From Blastomussa wellsi (Eukaryota > Cnidaria > Anthozoa > Scleractinia > Plerogyridae): a DNA stretch of 64,000 nucleotides. The position numbers and the translations under genes were made by a program. Every line of letters starts with the position of its first letter. The first letter of the stretch is position 1. Under the pieces are notes generated by a model. The model did no database searches. It saw nothing but the letters and a program-made list of their open reading frames with translations, and had not been told where the DNA came from. Below, one piece after another: positions 24,605 through 36,961 of this stretch. Location: the NCBI GenBank assembly GCA_947652115.1, contig OX393563.1:10595861-10659860 (forward strand), given 5' to 3'.

Positions 24605-27600
24605 ATGGCATCTTTTATGGATATTCGTGATGTAGAGATTGTCAAGAGTGCTAAGTATAAATGGACACTTGGCCATTGTTTAGGGAGGGGAACATGCAGT
24701 ATGGTTGTTGAAGCTGTTGGCACATTTTATTCCAAAAGGAAAAGCAGATGGCCACAAGTTCTTAAAGGAGCTGCTAAGATTTTCAAACAAGGACACCAAT
24801 TTGAGTTTGCTGCTACTAATGAAATAGAAATTCTGCTGTATTTGAGTCACCATCGGGAAATATCTCCCTATAAATATTGTATAGGTGAGTTACAATGTTA
24901 TAGGAGGTCTTGCTGCTTTAGCGTTAATTTTGATATTTTCATCCATTTCAAGAGGTCACTTAATCATACTTGTGAACAATACATCTGAATCCAAATCCAT
25001 CCATTCATCTATCCCAAGCCAAAAACTGGAAGACTAGGCAGGGGGGACTGAAAATTTTTCAGATATTTTCACTTATTTCCTTTTTTGTCTCAATAAAATG
25101 AACAACAGTGTGACATCCCTGAACTAAATGCCATTAATAGCAATAATTATCGTGCATTTTGTATAAAAGAATTGATCTTTTTTGGATGTCTTGAACAACT
25201 ACGAGTACAAAGCTATCAGAGTTTGGGCCTGATGCTACTGTATATCATGTTACTTTGTAATAAATTTACAAGCTTGAAAACAAGAAGTATTTTAAATAGC
25301 TATTGTTTCTTTATCCATAGTGAATTTGTTGGATTACTTCTTATACAGAGATCAACTGCACTTGATTTATGAGAGGCTGGATTGCAATCTTCATCATATC
25401 TTATTGAAGAACTCTGGGAAAGGCCTTCCTCTCTCAATCATCAAAAGATGCTCTTGGGATATTGTGAGAGCTCTTTGCTTTTTAGCTACCAACAGGGTTG
25501 TTCATGGAGACCTCAAAATGTCAAACATAATGTGGAATCCAAACAGGGGCATGTTTCAACTTGTGGATTTTGGTCTCAGTTTTCTGGAGGGACAACAAGT
25601 AAGATAGATGATTTTTGCTTATTCGTGTAGATGTCTAATGGTTAGCACACTGGACTCCAGGTCAGGTAGTCCAAGTTTGAGCCATGGCTGGGGCCATAAT
25701 TTGTTCTTGGACAAGACCATTTACTCTCTCACAGGTGTATAACAATGAATTCTGGCAGATTTAATGCTGGGGAGGACCCTGCAAATAAGCCGCCCTGCAA
25801 TGGACTAGCAACCCATTGAGGAAGGAGTAGAAATACTCTTAGTCATTTAACGCTGCAGAAATTGGAAATAATAGTGATAATGAACTTTATTTAAGTGTCA
25901 ACTGTATCTAGCACTGACATACTAATTGGGGGCACTGTAAAGCACAAATGAAATAAAATCAAATTATATTAAATCAAATTAAATCAAATGTAAATGTTGT
26001 TTTTTATGGAGAGGGGAAAACTGGAGGACCCTGAGAAAAACCTCTTGGAGCAGAGAAGAGGACCAACAAACTCAGCCCACATATGACATCGAGGCCAGGA
26101 ATCAAACCCAGGCTACACTGGTGGAAGGCGAGCGCTGTCACCACTGCGCCAACTCTGCTTCCCATTTGGGTTGATGCAGACTTGACCCTTTTATGTGGGT
26201 GACATGATAGTCTAATGAGTACAATCAACTAAAATAATAATAAAGCTTTAGTCCATCTATTTAAGTGATCTAGCTGTCTTTCAGTCTACAGTGTTATCAC
26301 ATTAAAGAAAAAATACAACCTTAATTCCATTACGCAAGTCACAAAATGTAATTAATATAGTGAAGAGCTTTTGCCGCATGGAGTGTTTATCATCTTTAAC
26401 TTTCTGCATTTTATTTCTCAGCCCCATCAGCCAATTCAAAGTCCTGGTTACCAATCCCCTGAAGCACAAGTGTGGAACAGATTAGTTGCTGAAGGCACTG
26501 TTGACAGAAATAACTGTGTGAGTAACACTAAGTGTTTTAAATTGGCACCTACTATAAATTAATTAGTGAGACAATCTCAGATAGTGCAGGGTGTTGCCTA
26601 CAACTGAACATATACAGCAGGTAAGGCCATAACACATTGTTGCTCCTTTTGAGCAAACTGGGAAAATATTTTTCTGCAAACACAAAATGTTTCCTGAAGC
26701 AAAAAACAGAAACATTTTTTGTGTTCTCGGACAAACAGGGAAACATTTGTGTCCACAACAAAGTGTCCTCATTTGCTGTGGCCTTTAGGATGGTCATCTA
26801 CACAGGTGAAAAAACTCATGCAGGTCTGCATGGGAGCAAATCCCTTTGATCTAGAAACGGTAGAAAGGATTGCACCACAAGGAGAGTATGGTGTTTTCTG
26901 AAACATATATATATATCTACCTGTTGACATTCAAGAAGCAGTAGCACAGATACCAGCATTTTACATGGTACAGTGCACACAGGTTCCTACTAACCCCCCA
27001 CCCTCTCTGCAAGACTATTTAATTAATCAATATTATTTAATTAAACAAACATTAAATTTTATACATTAGTGCCTTATAGCTTTAGTGACTTAGCGGATTA
27101 GAAGGTGACAGCCCACAAAACATCAACGCAAAAGTGCACTCTGCACTAAAAACCAAATTGGTCCCAGGTATTAACATGTGCCTAAATGCAATTTCATTCA
27201 TTTAGTTCCTTGCCCCAGGTGGGGAATAGCTGCCTCCATCTATCCCCATTCTTGGCCACGGATATAGCTACTGTGACCCATGATGTTTACACAAATTTTG
27301 TTGCGCTTAACACAAAACAATGCTAGTCAGCAGTTCCCACGCAGCAACCTCGTTCCCAGGGTCTCTCTCTTCCTGTCCCCTGGAGCGAGAGAGAAAGACC
27401 CTGGCACAGGCTGGTCACGTGTCTCCCAGAATCTGGGAGATGACAAAGAAATCGTTAGAGGGAGGGGTGGCTCAGTATGAATTTTGTATATACTGAGACT
27501 ATGGGTGCGCGGAAAGTGTTGCCACCAAAAGAAACACAGTACGGCAAAATTGTTTCCATTGGTTATCTGTTGTAAATGCCGAATCGTCCGATAGCAGATA

Positions 27601-30600
27601 TCCATGATGAGGTCGTATGTTTCCTCGATGGACATTTTAAAAATTTCTTCAGGAAGGAGGAAGGCTTATCAGGAATTGCGAAAACCGCTATCAAGGTTGT
27701 GCGGAAGGTCTTGACCTCGCAATGGCCACATCTACCATTTCTACCTCGTGAAAGACAATTTAAATAATTTCAAAGCAATCAGGGCCATGGTCACCGAAGT
27801 CAAAGTTGCTTTGAAAGGAGCGAAAGGTCGAAAAGATCTCATCGTCTCAGAAGAGCGTGGCGAGCAATGACAGAAGTAGAAAGAGTCTTCGTTGTCTGAA
27901 CTTTGCCGCCGCTGCCTATAAACAACGCGCTTGGCATCCAATGTTCGACAGAAAATGAAGGTTAGGAAAGGAAATATGTTTATATTGCCACAGTATTCGT
28001 TCGTCCACTCCGCTCGTTATACAATTTTTGTCTTCATGATATGTTGCTTACAAAATTATGCACCTCATCTGATATTTTTCATTCAGTTGTTATTTATCGT
28101 GTCGCGTAAATATTACGTTTAGATGTATATTATTGTTTGGAAGAAGTCTGTCTCTTGTTTCCTACATTTAATATTGAACCGGCCGTTGACAAAACAACTT
28201 GTGACACTCGTTGGCGAACGGTTATCGAAGAAGATAATCGTATTTCGATTTTGTATGTCTTTTCTATACTGCGAGGGGTTTGTATATTTGCTGCCGGGAA
28301 TTGAGTTTCAAATCCTTCAAATTCGCTTTTTTCTTCACGTTTATAAATATAGTTGCACTGAAATTTCATTCATTGGGCCTTCTGATCTGATCTACAATTC
28401 GAGCGTCGAAAAATGACAGGATTCAGATATATGGCACTGTTCGGAGACGATCACAGTCGATATTGTCGAGTATTAAACAGGAAAAGAAGAAGATAAAATA
28501 CGATCGACTTGAGGTATGGCGTTGGTTGTACATAACATCCCAGCCACATAAATTGACTCAAGACAATCACTTGCTAAACCTTTAGATTGATGTTTGAATA
28601 TAAAATACTGTTCGAGGACTTCAAAGATGCAACGATGGCGCTCGCGCGATTGTATCGCGTGCGATACCCTCGCTTTGAAATAACGCGCCAAATTTCTTGA
28701 AATTAGACATTAGAGGATCCCTCCCTAGAGACACGTGACCAGCCTGTGCCAGGGTCTCTCCTCTCTCACTCCAGGGGGCGGGAAGAGAGAGACCCTGGGA
28801 ACGAGGTTGCCCACGCAGCAAGTATATGGGATGGACAGGGGATTGTGCAAGGGCCTGAAAGGGTTTCCAGCTCAACCTTTGCGGTAAGATAATTTTGCTT
28901 GGTTTTCCTGCTGCTTAACTGTCTTCAGCACTTTTACCCCCTGCTCTCCCCCTTTTTGTCATATGTGGTGAGTATTGTTTGTTTCACTTTGGTGGTACTT
29001 GATGGTTGCTGCTCCCAGGGTTTTCATGGATTCCCTACCCTTGATGGGTTATGTTTAAAAATGTTGTTACTGGGTTTTGGGGTGGGTACAATGCCTGTCC
29101 TACACATGTTCTTTCTTTTATTTTCACAGAGGTGTTGTTTTACCAGTGATATATGGAGTTTTTCTCATGTACTTTGGTACATGTATGCAGGGAGCCCAGC
29201 ACCCAAATTTCAAACAGACAAGCCAACCTGTGTCATGTGTGTGCAAGAAGAGGTAGTTCATAAATTTTAGTCATTCTACTTGCACTTTGATCAACTGCAG
29301 TTGTAATTTTGTGAGAATGTAATTTTAGTGAGATTGTAACCCTCTTGTGTGTAAATATGTGCACATATTTTCCACATTCAGTGGCACAGCTGCACGAATC
29401 CCTTTTCACTTTTGCTGTTGACCTGAGTTATTAATAAATCTCTATTCATACATAGAACGGTATCCTCCTACGCAGACACTCGTTGGGCATGTCCGCAATC
29501 TTTCCTCCCCCTTGAATGACAAATGCACGATGAACCCAAAGAGCATTTGCACAGGAAACTAATAGGATGGCAATTACTATTCACCTGCACAGGCTATAAT
29601 AATTAGTTTTTCAAAAAAGTACTTCATAACACATTTATGGCAACAGATATTTTTAATTAGTAATGCTTCACGAGTCACCATTGCAGTGGTGCCCTGGTAC
29701 AGTAAATGCCAACTTTTGTTTAGATTGAACGAGAAGAGTTTTTTACATGTGTTAAGAATAATTATTATACAAATATAATATAGATAGGACTCTGTGTGCG
29801 CTCTGATTGGTCAAAAAGCCATGTTTTATCAGTGAGAGTATAAAACATAGAAAAAGCGTGTTTTATTGTTTTTCGTCAGCTTTATTCTATAGAGAAATTC
29901 CTGACAAAATTCTGAGTCAAGCTGCAGAGATTGTCGAAGAAGCTTCTAAGTTCAAGATGAAAGTAGAAGAAGCGAAATTAAATTGCTTCAGTTTATCGAT
30001 CGTGCATGTTTTGGTGTTTTTACTCGCGGCATATGAAATCTATATCATAAAGCAAATGAAGAAGCCTAAGCCATGTATTATACTGTCATAATGATAAAAC
30101 ACTCTGGACATTTGAGAACACAAGGGAGATGTAGAAAGCACGATACGGCCGCTCTCATGTGGCTTTGATAGCTCAGTTGGTGGAGCACTGCACCGGTAAC
30201 GCAGAGGCCGTGGGTTCAAATCCCGTTCAAGTTTTATGACAGTATAATACATGGCTTAGGCTTCTTTATTTGTTAAATAAACAACTTTATTGCGTCAAAC
30301 AACTTTTGAATCTCATACACCTTTCTTTCAAGTCTTTCTTTTTCTCCAGAAATATAATTGTTGTGGCATGAAAACTGGACTGACAAGCATTTGCCGATGT
30401 TTCAAGGTACAGAACAAACATTGTGTCTCATATCTAAATAATTAACATGTAACTAGTTATGATTTTGGTTTTTACACTGTATTGAGGTAGTGGCAAAATT
30501 GTTTAGAAAAAAGCATGGTGGAGAATTAAATTTTGTTTGCAAAAATATGGTCATTACAGGAGTACAGTCAATTCATGCTTAGTTTTGTTCATTTTGGGAG

Positions 30601-33600
30601 GCATGGAAGCCTAATGGTTAGTGCACGGGACTCCAGGCCAAGGGGGTGGGGTGGGAGTAGAAACACTCCTAGTTACTTCATGCTAAGGAAATTGGTAAAG
30701 GTTAAGTGGCCTGATGGGCAACTAGGCTTGCACGCAGTCTTTACCTCTCCTTTACCTTTTGTTTATTTCAGCATCATTGGCTCGACAGGTATGCAGTTTT
30801 TCACTAACTTCTGCAGTTTTATTTGTTGCACAGAGTGCTAAGTGCATGCATTTCAAGCAGATCGACAAGGAATTGCCAAAGGATGATAGAAAGATCACAC
30901 CTGAAGAACATGAGTTATTTCTTGACTTCATCATGAGGTAATTTGAGTCAACTGTAAGTTGTTATGTTTTTGTGAATTATGGTGTGTTTGTTTGGATGGA
31001 AGGAACTTGAGGCTGGGGGTGTTTATCACTTGTAGGAAAAATCCAGTTGGTATGACTATTGTATAATATTGTATAAGCGATTTTCCAAATATGTTGGCCA
31101 AACAGGTGAGATTGCATGAGCTTCCTGTTTAACTACAAGGGGTTCCGTCTCGCTCACCCCTTACAAAAGGTCCTGGAAATGGAAGATTTTTTCAAGTGGT
31201 AAGGAAATTTCTGACTTTTTGTCCCAAATGGAAAAAAAGAGGAGTACCTCTTTGAGGTTATCTAGAAACTTGCGAAATTATTCACAGAATAAAGCATTTT
31301 GCCACATGATAGTGGTTTTAAAAATTGAAGGATATTCTTAGTTCAATTAATCGCTTTAAATGCATTTAATGAATTCCTTACCACTATTATTCCTCTGTTC
31401 TTTTATTCGAAGGAATCTTAACTTGATATTTGTCGCTCTTGTCTTACTTAATAATTATGTGCTTTTGTAATCTTTGTCATTGTAAATATATTAAATTAAT
31501 TAACTATTTTATCTTTGCTCCACCCAACTCGATTAGCCTTGCTAAATTTGGGTGGACAAACTTATCACTGTAACTAGTATTGTATATAATAAATGTTGTT
31601 GTTGTTGTTGTAATCCACATTTTCCAAACAGATTTTCCAGAACATTATCTTTCCATTAACTTTAAACCAAAATTTCTGGATGTTTTGACCAAATCGTTTA
31701 AGAACTCTCAGTTGGTTAATTTAAGAGTTACAGAAAATATGAGTAATTATTTATTGGAAGTTGGTTGGCTTGCATTTGTTTTTCCTTGTAGAATGATGAA
31801 GTGCAGACCTGAAGAGAGGATAACACCATTTAATGCTATGCAGCACGTCTTCCTCAACAGTAAGAAGACAACCCTTTTACCCCATCTGCACTATTTTTCT
31901 CTTTTACCCCAACCAGATTTAGAACCAGTGCTTGCTGACAAATGTACAACTGGGGGTAACCCTGCGATGGACTAGCATCCCATTCAGGTGGGAGCAGAAA
32001 TACTCCAAGGTGCTTGATGCTATGGAAACCATGATAATCCTTTGAAAGTCTGGCCAATATTAAGATGACTTGATTGTTATCGGTTCAGGAGGGCTGAAGA
32101 GAGAAAGAGAGGACTGAAGTTGCTAAATTCTTGGTGAGGTCAACTGGATGCGTATTTATGTTTTACTCTTTGTCTTTCATTTCTAGGTTCCCTTTGGTAC
32201 ACTCCACTGAGTTTGTCAGAGTTGTTACTGCTTCCAACAAGAATCCTGCAGCTGACAAACATCCATCTAGAAGACCTATCTATTGACTCACACCCAGGTA
32301 ACTACATTTACTGTTTGGTTCATTTTATTTGTCTTTTTAAATTTTATAATTTTCATATGGAATGTCTCAAAGCCGTATCATATATTAAATGCTTAAGCCA
32401 TCGTAGCCTGTGATGATCTGGTGTAATCATGTGGATCAGTCTTATTTTTCTGTGTTGCAGATGTGGTTATGGATGTAAAAGAGGAGTGTGCCAAGTTTGG
32501 GGCCGTTGTGGGGTGCAAGTTGAAAGGTGATTCAGCTGCAGGATATAAGGTAATTGAGTAGGTTGTAAGTAGAAACTCAGTCTTCTGTTGGAAATCTGCA
32601 AATCTGGTTGTTTCTTTTCGCTTATAGAACAAATTCGTACTCGCGTTGCCCTTTTAAGGGATTTTTCTTGATTTTTGGCCTAAAAGTATACGTTGTGGTT
32701 TAAATTTATCCGTGGTTTAAAAATTTTTAATCCAGTTTCAATCGATGTTGATTTCCCTTTGTTTCAGATTATGCTAATCAACATACGACAATGAGAAATG
32801 AAAATCAAACTGGTTTAAAAAATTTTAAACCAAAGATAAAATTAAACCACAACATCTATTATAGGTTTTGGACTGCAATCAGTTTAGAGTTTCCAGTAAA
32901 ACAACTAGCCTACTCACCTTTGTTTTGTATAAGCGATATTGGACTTGTTTGCGCCTTGTTGACTATTTGCTCATAGAAGACGCGGGCTCGCAGACTAATT
33001 TCTAATAAGTATCCTGCAGGGCACAGGAATGATTAGGTACATTTTTGGCACTCAAGGGGGAAAGAGGAACACAAAAGTGTGTTAAATAATTCACATTCTT
33101 TCGTGCAGTTTTCGTGCTTCTGATTGGATAATGGCTGCACAAAAAGAATGTGAATTAATTAATTGCTACTCCCCCAAGACGGGATGCCGAGTCTCCAAAG
33201 CTTATGGCCAGCGTTATAATTACATCCTTAAGGTTTTTACCACCTCTTTACGTGCAATCCACGGTAAGAAAAAAGATGGCGGCTGTACATTTTACCACAA
33301 TACCTTGCGATCCAAACAAAGCCCACTGGGCATATAGAAAGGTATGGTTTAACGGAAGTCGTTCCTTGTACTAACAACATTGCTCTTTCCGAGTTTGAAT
33401 GACTTGCAACTTTTCTTTGTGTTTTTATTCTCTACTTGCACAAATCCCATAATACACCTCTCTTACCCCCAAAATTTTGCATCATTGTTTGCAATTTCTC
33501 CTGGGACATGAAGATGTCCCAAGGGAAATTTAAAACAATGCCTATGCAAATTTTTTTTTTTTTGGGGGGGGGGGGGGTAGAAGCGGTGTATTATGGTATT

Positions 33601-34167
33601 GTGCAAGTAGAGAATACGCTCTTTTAGGAGTTTCGCGCGCAAAGCATTATAGGTAAATGTACCAGTCGCCATCTTGTTGCTTACGGTGGATTCCCGATTC
33701 CCTCAATGAGATTTGCGCGCAGGGAATCACGGTAGTTCAAGTATTCATCACGTGGACGGCATCTTCGAGACTTGGCGCGCGAAGATGAATACAGCAACCA
33801 TGATTCCCTACGTGCAAGTGTCAAAGAGGGAATCGGCCATCACGTACCAGAATGTCAAAATCTGTTCGCCTTGTGAGCTAACACGTAACCAACTTTTTCA
33901 AACGATGAGTCCTGTGCCATGGATTTTGGCAATCTACCTAAACCAAGCTCAAAAACGTGAAGAATGTCACAAAAGGTGGATTTTGGGTTTTCATGTTAAG
34001 TTTGGTTTTCTTTTTTCCCGGTTCTTCAGGTGTATGTCGAGTTCTCTGACGCTGATGATTGCTCGCGGGCTCACAGTGCCCTGACTGGACGGGAATATAG
34101 CGGCAGGACAGTGATTACCAGCTTTTATCCTATTGACTATTATTATAAAGATTACTTCTGGTGCTGA
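24605..34167 (+). CDS. UHMK1: UHMK1/KIS orthologue: Ser/Thr kinase with C-terminal UHM domain (9 exons)
   Basis: Exons 24605-24884, 25321-25598, 26422-26517, 29130-29252, 30834-30937, 31792-31859, 32187-32297, 32461-32549 and 34030-34167 join without a stop into 428 residues (human UHMK1: 419). Kinase landmarks appear in order: LGRGTCSMVVEA loop, AAKIFK lysine, NEIEIL helix-C Glu, VVHGDLKMSN catalytic loop (HGD in place of HRD), DFGLSF and SDIWSF. The C-terminus is an RRM-like U2AF-homology motif: DVVMDVKEECAKFG, YKVYVEFSDADD, ALTGREYSGR and ITSFYP. KIS phosphorylates splicing factor SF1 and stathmin, and its UHM binds tryptophan ligand motifs; this is family knowledge. The UHM signature usually reads Arg-x-Phe but here reads Arg-Glu-Tyr. 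All splice sites are GT-AG. The introns are loaded with SINEs and MITEs, annotated separately. Confidence 0.93.
25628..25870 (+). repeat. tRNA-derived SINE in UHMK1 intron 2
   Basis: A box-A-like TGGTTAGCACACTGGACTCC is followed about 30 bp later by a box-B-like AAGTTTGAGCC. The 3' part (GGAGTAGAAATACTC and flanks) recurs at 30592-30765 and 31945-32070, so this is a dispersed family. Confidence 0.65.
26004..26165 (-). repeat. tRNA-derived SINE (second family), minus strand
   Basis: Read on the minus strand it begins with a box A (TTGGCGCAGTGGTGACAGCG) and has a box B (GGGTTTGATTCC), then ends in a motif that reads GGAGAAAAACC-like on the plus strand. The terminal motif recurs near 54345 and 61325. 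This is a common arrangement of a tRNA-headed SINE. Confidence 0.65.
27336..28818. mobile_element. Non-autonomous Mutator-like element with 81-82 bp TIRs and 9-bp target duplication
   Basis: Left terminal inverted repeat 27345-27425 and right 28728-28809 are near-identical reverse complements, differing by a few substitutions and one indel, and start CAACCTCGTTCCCAGGGTC. Both ends abut the direct repeat CCCACGCAG (27336-27344 and 28810-28818), a 9-bp target duplication typical of Mutator-like transposons. The 1.3 kb interior has short frames only, one reading MPNRPIADIHDEVVCFLDG at 27576, and no recognisable transposase. It sits wholly inside UHMK1 intron 3. A TIR relic lies near 53870-53905. 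Confidence 0.85.
30053..30272. repeat. Palindromic element with 39-bp inverted ends enclosing a tRNA-like sequence
   Basis: The arms 30053-30091 and 30234-30272 are reverse complements with one mismatch. The right arm begins one base after the tRNA-like acceptor stem ends. The element lies in UHMK1 intron 4. Flanks show no obvious target duplication. Confidence 0.85.
30162..30233 (+). tRNA. tRNA-like sequence, anticodon GGU (Thr-like), probably a pseudogene
   Basis: It folds as a full cloverleaf: acceptor GCTTTGA/TCAAGTT (6 of 7 pairs counting wobble), D stem GCTC/GAGC with AGTTGGTG loop, anticodon stem CTGCA/CGCAG (one mismatch), loop CCGGTAA, and T arm GTGGG-TTCAAAT-CCCGT. Boxes A and B are intact. 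Position 33 is C instead of the universal U and the acceptor has a mismatch, so a working tRNA is unlikely. It lies within a palindromic mobile element. Confidence 0.5.
30592..30765 (+). repeat. tRNA-derived SINE in UHMK1 intron 4
   Basis: Same family as 25628-25870: it shares TAATGGTTAG, GGGACTCCAGG and GTAGAAACACTCC. It is shorter, having lost much of the middle. Confidence 0.6.
31945..32070 (+). repeat. 3' fragment of the same SINE family in UHMK1 intron 6
   Basis: It shares GATGGACTAGCA, CCCATT and GCAGAAATACTC with the 25.8 kb copy. The tRNA-like head is missing. Confidence 0.55.
32692..32853. repeat. Palindromic MITE in UHMK1 intron 8
   Basis: Arms beginning GTTGTGGTTTAA and ending TTAAACCACAAC are imperfect reverse complements across about 160 bp. 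There is no coding content. Confidence 0.7.
33427..33615. repeat. Palindromic MITE with G-tract, UHMK1 intron 8
   Basis: Arms ATTCTCTACTTGCAC and GTGCAAGTAGAGAAT, plus a second matched pair (ATAATACACC / GGTGTATTAT), enclose an A/T tract followed by a run of about 14 G. Confidence 0.75.
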
Positions 34168-34256
34168 CATAACAACACTATCAACCGTGAACTCCTTATG
34201 GGTCTACGAGTCAGAAATGTCATACACAGTCATGTCATGATGCTGCATGGTTTGTG

Positions 34257-34262
34257 AATAAA
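34257..34262 (+). terminator. Poly(A) signal AATAAA for UHMK1
   Basis: Canonical signal 90 bases after the stop codon on the gene strand, implying a short 3' UTR. Confidence 0.7.
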
Positions 34263-36961
34263 ATTAAAGAATTATGTTCAGTTGCTCTTTTCCCAAAGAT
34301 TAAGTGGATATTTATTTAGCGCTAGGTGGAAGTGTTAGTTATTTTCACATAAATTTTATTTTCCTTTCCTAACTTGTTCTGGAGGCTATCACAATTTTAG
34401 CCCCTTTCCTGTCTCCCGGGAGATATTTATTTCATTCCACTCAACGTATCGAGATGTCCCCGCTTTCTTCTTCTCCCAGCTATATTTTAACGTCTCGTCG
34501 TCTCCGTTGGGGTGTATTATCCCTGTCTTTCCTCATTAGGTGATTTTTTTTCTCCCTCAATTACAATCGCTCATGCACGTCATTTTTATAGCGTTTTTAT
34601 CAGGTAGGGCAGTGACAACCTTGGGATCTCGGGTGAAAAAGTAGGAGGAGTGTCCGCTTATAAGAGGTTAATAATTACAGCTTATCAACCAAGCGCGAGG
34701 GTCGCACTGTCTGTCCGAGGTTTTGGTGTCGTTTCGATGTTGATCATCTTTCGCCGAGTCTGTCCTAAACAGTGTATGGAGACGTCATAGAAAGGGTATG
34801 GCTTCAAGACTTTCGTCGACTTTTAAGCATATCCGACGTCAGAAACCTTCATCAGTATTTATTTAGCGGGTCAACATAACATCATTTTTGGGACAAGATA
34901 CTCGCGTTATAGTATAAAAACAGGGTAGGTGTTTGGTTTCAAACGTCCACCCCAGGCCCTGATCTTTCACCTGGGTTAGTTCATCCCATTAAACTTCACG
35001 AGAACTTCAAAAATCTAAATGCGAGTTCCTTGTTTTGGTGTTTGAACAAGGTGAAAGTTATTTTCACGCAACCTCGAGTAACAATTGTATTCCACGATGT
35101 TTTTATACATCAAAGAAGGACACAACAAAACAAATCATTCTAATACTTTTCTTCATTAAATAACCAAGTGGCCATGTTTGATCACTTTAACAAACTTTAT
35201 TTTGTCTCAGACAGTCTAAGTGTGGACTAATAAGTTAATTGCATGCCTTAGAAACCCAGGTATCGCCGTATGGGCACATTTCTGTCGAGAACGAGTTTTT
35301 AAGGTAATTTAGACACGATAGCTTACCCGCGGGAATTAAGTCACTTGCTGGGCTTTTTGTTACACAGATTCCATTTTTAGGGTTGTTTTGAGCGTTTGCG
35401 TGCATCTGAATCATAAGCATTGAGTGTGGATATTTGTGCACAATCAATTAAGCGACCTTTTTTCAACGAGGTGTTAATTGCCGAAAGGGATCATGCTAGG
35501 AAGCTAGAAAATACAAGTGTTTACCTTATTCTGCGTAATTTCAACTTCTTTGTCGGCTTTTTATACAAATTACAACTTTTCCGTTAGTTTTAGACGTATG
35601 CTACATATCTGTATTTAAATGATAAAAAATAAAGTATGCATATTTATGTTCATTTTAAAGACTTTTTAACGAGGTGTTAACTGTTGATAGGCTTGTGTTT
35701 ACCTCCCGGCTTGAAATCTACGCTGAAAGACACGCTGGGAGCCTATACTAGGTGCAAATTTAAACTTGATTTCTTATCATTTTCAATCCATTTAACTGTT
35801 GTTGCTATGGAAATTTTGTCCCCTTGTGATCTCTGAATCTCGTTACTTGCGTATACTTACAACTTGTACACACAGCAGAAAATACGGTAGCCTAGGAAAT
35901 AGGAGACGGCTGCACGCAGGCTAAAAATACGGCAAATAGCAGTTTATTCTACAGCAGTCTTTATTTGAAACACCTTTTAGAACTGAAATATTCCTTATAT
36001 TTCAAACGACGAAATTCCGAAGTTTGTCTTAAATCCGTTTGCCCAGTTTTCTCGCACTTTATGCAGCTTTTTCAACCATGAATGTAAGTGAAAAATTGAA
36101 TGTTAATTTGCTTGCGCAATGTTTGCTTACTGCTTGGATGACGTTTTCTTTTAGTGAACGAAGAAAGCAAATCGCACGTTTCTCTCCCAATCCCATTGTT
36201 ATATTCATTACATGAGTGAAATATACAAAGGTCTGTGAATTATAATAACTATCTATTAATTTATCTGGAGATCTTTAACCGAAGGAAACAAACCGCACGT
36301 GTCTATCCTATTTCGACCGGCCATTCATAATAGTGACCACTTGTACAACATTAGAACGTTTCTGAATTTTAATAAACTATAGATTTGATTGATGATGTTA
36401 AAGTTCACAGTGGAGTCTAAAGACGCTGTCTATTAACTTCCAAGTTAAGAGACTGGCAATATTTTCTTGGCAAAAAGAAGCGAAATACTGCTTGCGCGCT
36501 TTTTTGCACTGCGACTTATTTCGCAACTTGTGCTTGCTTTGGCAGCCTACACTGAAAGAGCGAGTAACAGAGCCGCGACGTTGTGACAGCATTCGGAGTT
36601 AATTTTTGTGTGGTTTGCGTTAGACTGGAGACGCTGAGAATAGATATGATAGTTGTGATGTTCCGTTTTAAAGTCTGGCAAATGAAATATTCGTGAAAGT
36701 TACGAACAATCTTGTAGATGAAATTCTTTCTCAGAGTAAGTTTTTAGAAAGTGTAAACGTAGTGACTTACCTGCCTTCGACAAAATTGAGCGTAGCGCCG
36801 GCGCGAAGATCGAAGTTCAAAGAAAATCTCTTGGAGTTTCGTGGGATTGCTAACAGACTGTTATATTTACAATTTACTAAAAACTGTGATTTAAATGCTA
36901 TAAGCTATCGATCTGTCAATTTGTACAGGAAACGGCTCAGACTGCAGGCGTAATTATCGAC
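34263..36961. other. Intergenic region after UHMK1
   Basis: AT-rich sequence with short frames only, lying between two convergent genes. I see no named repeat or RNA gene. Confidence 0.45.
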
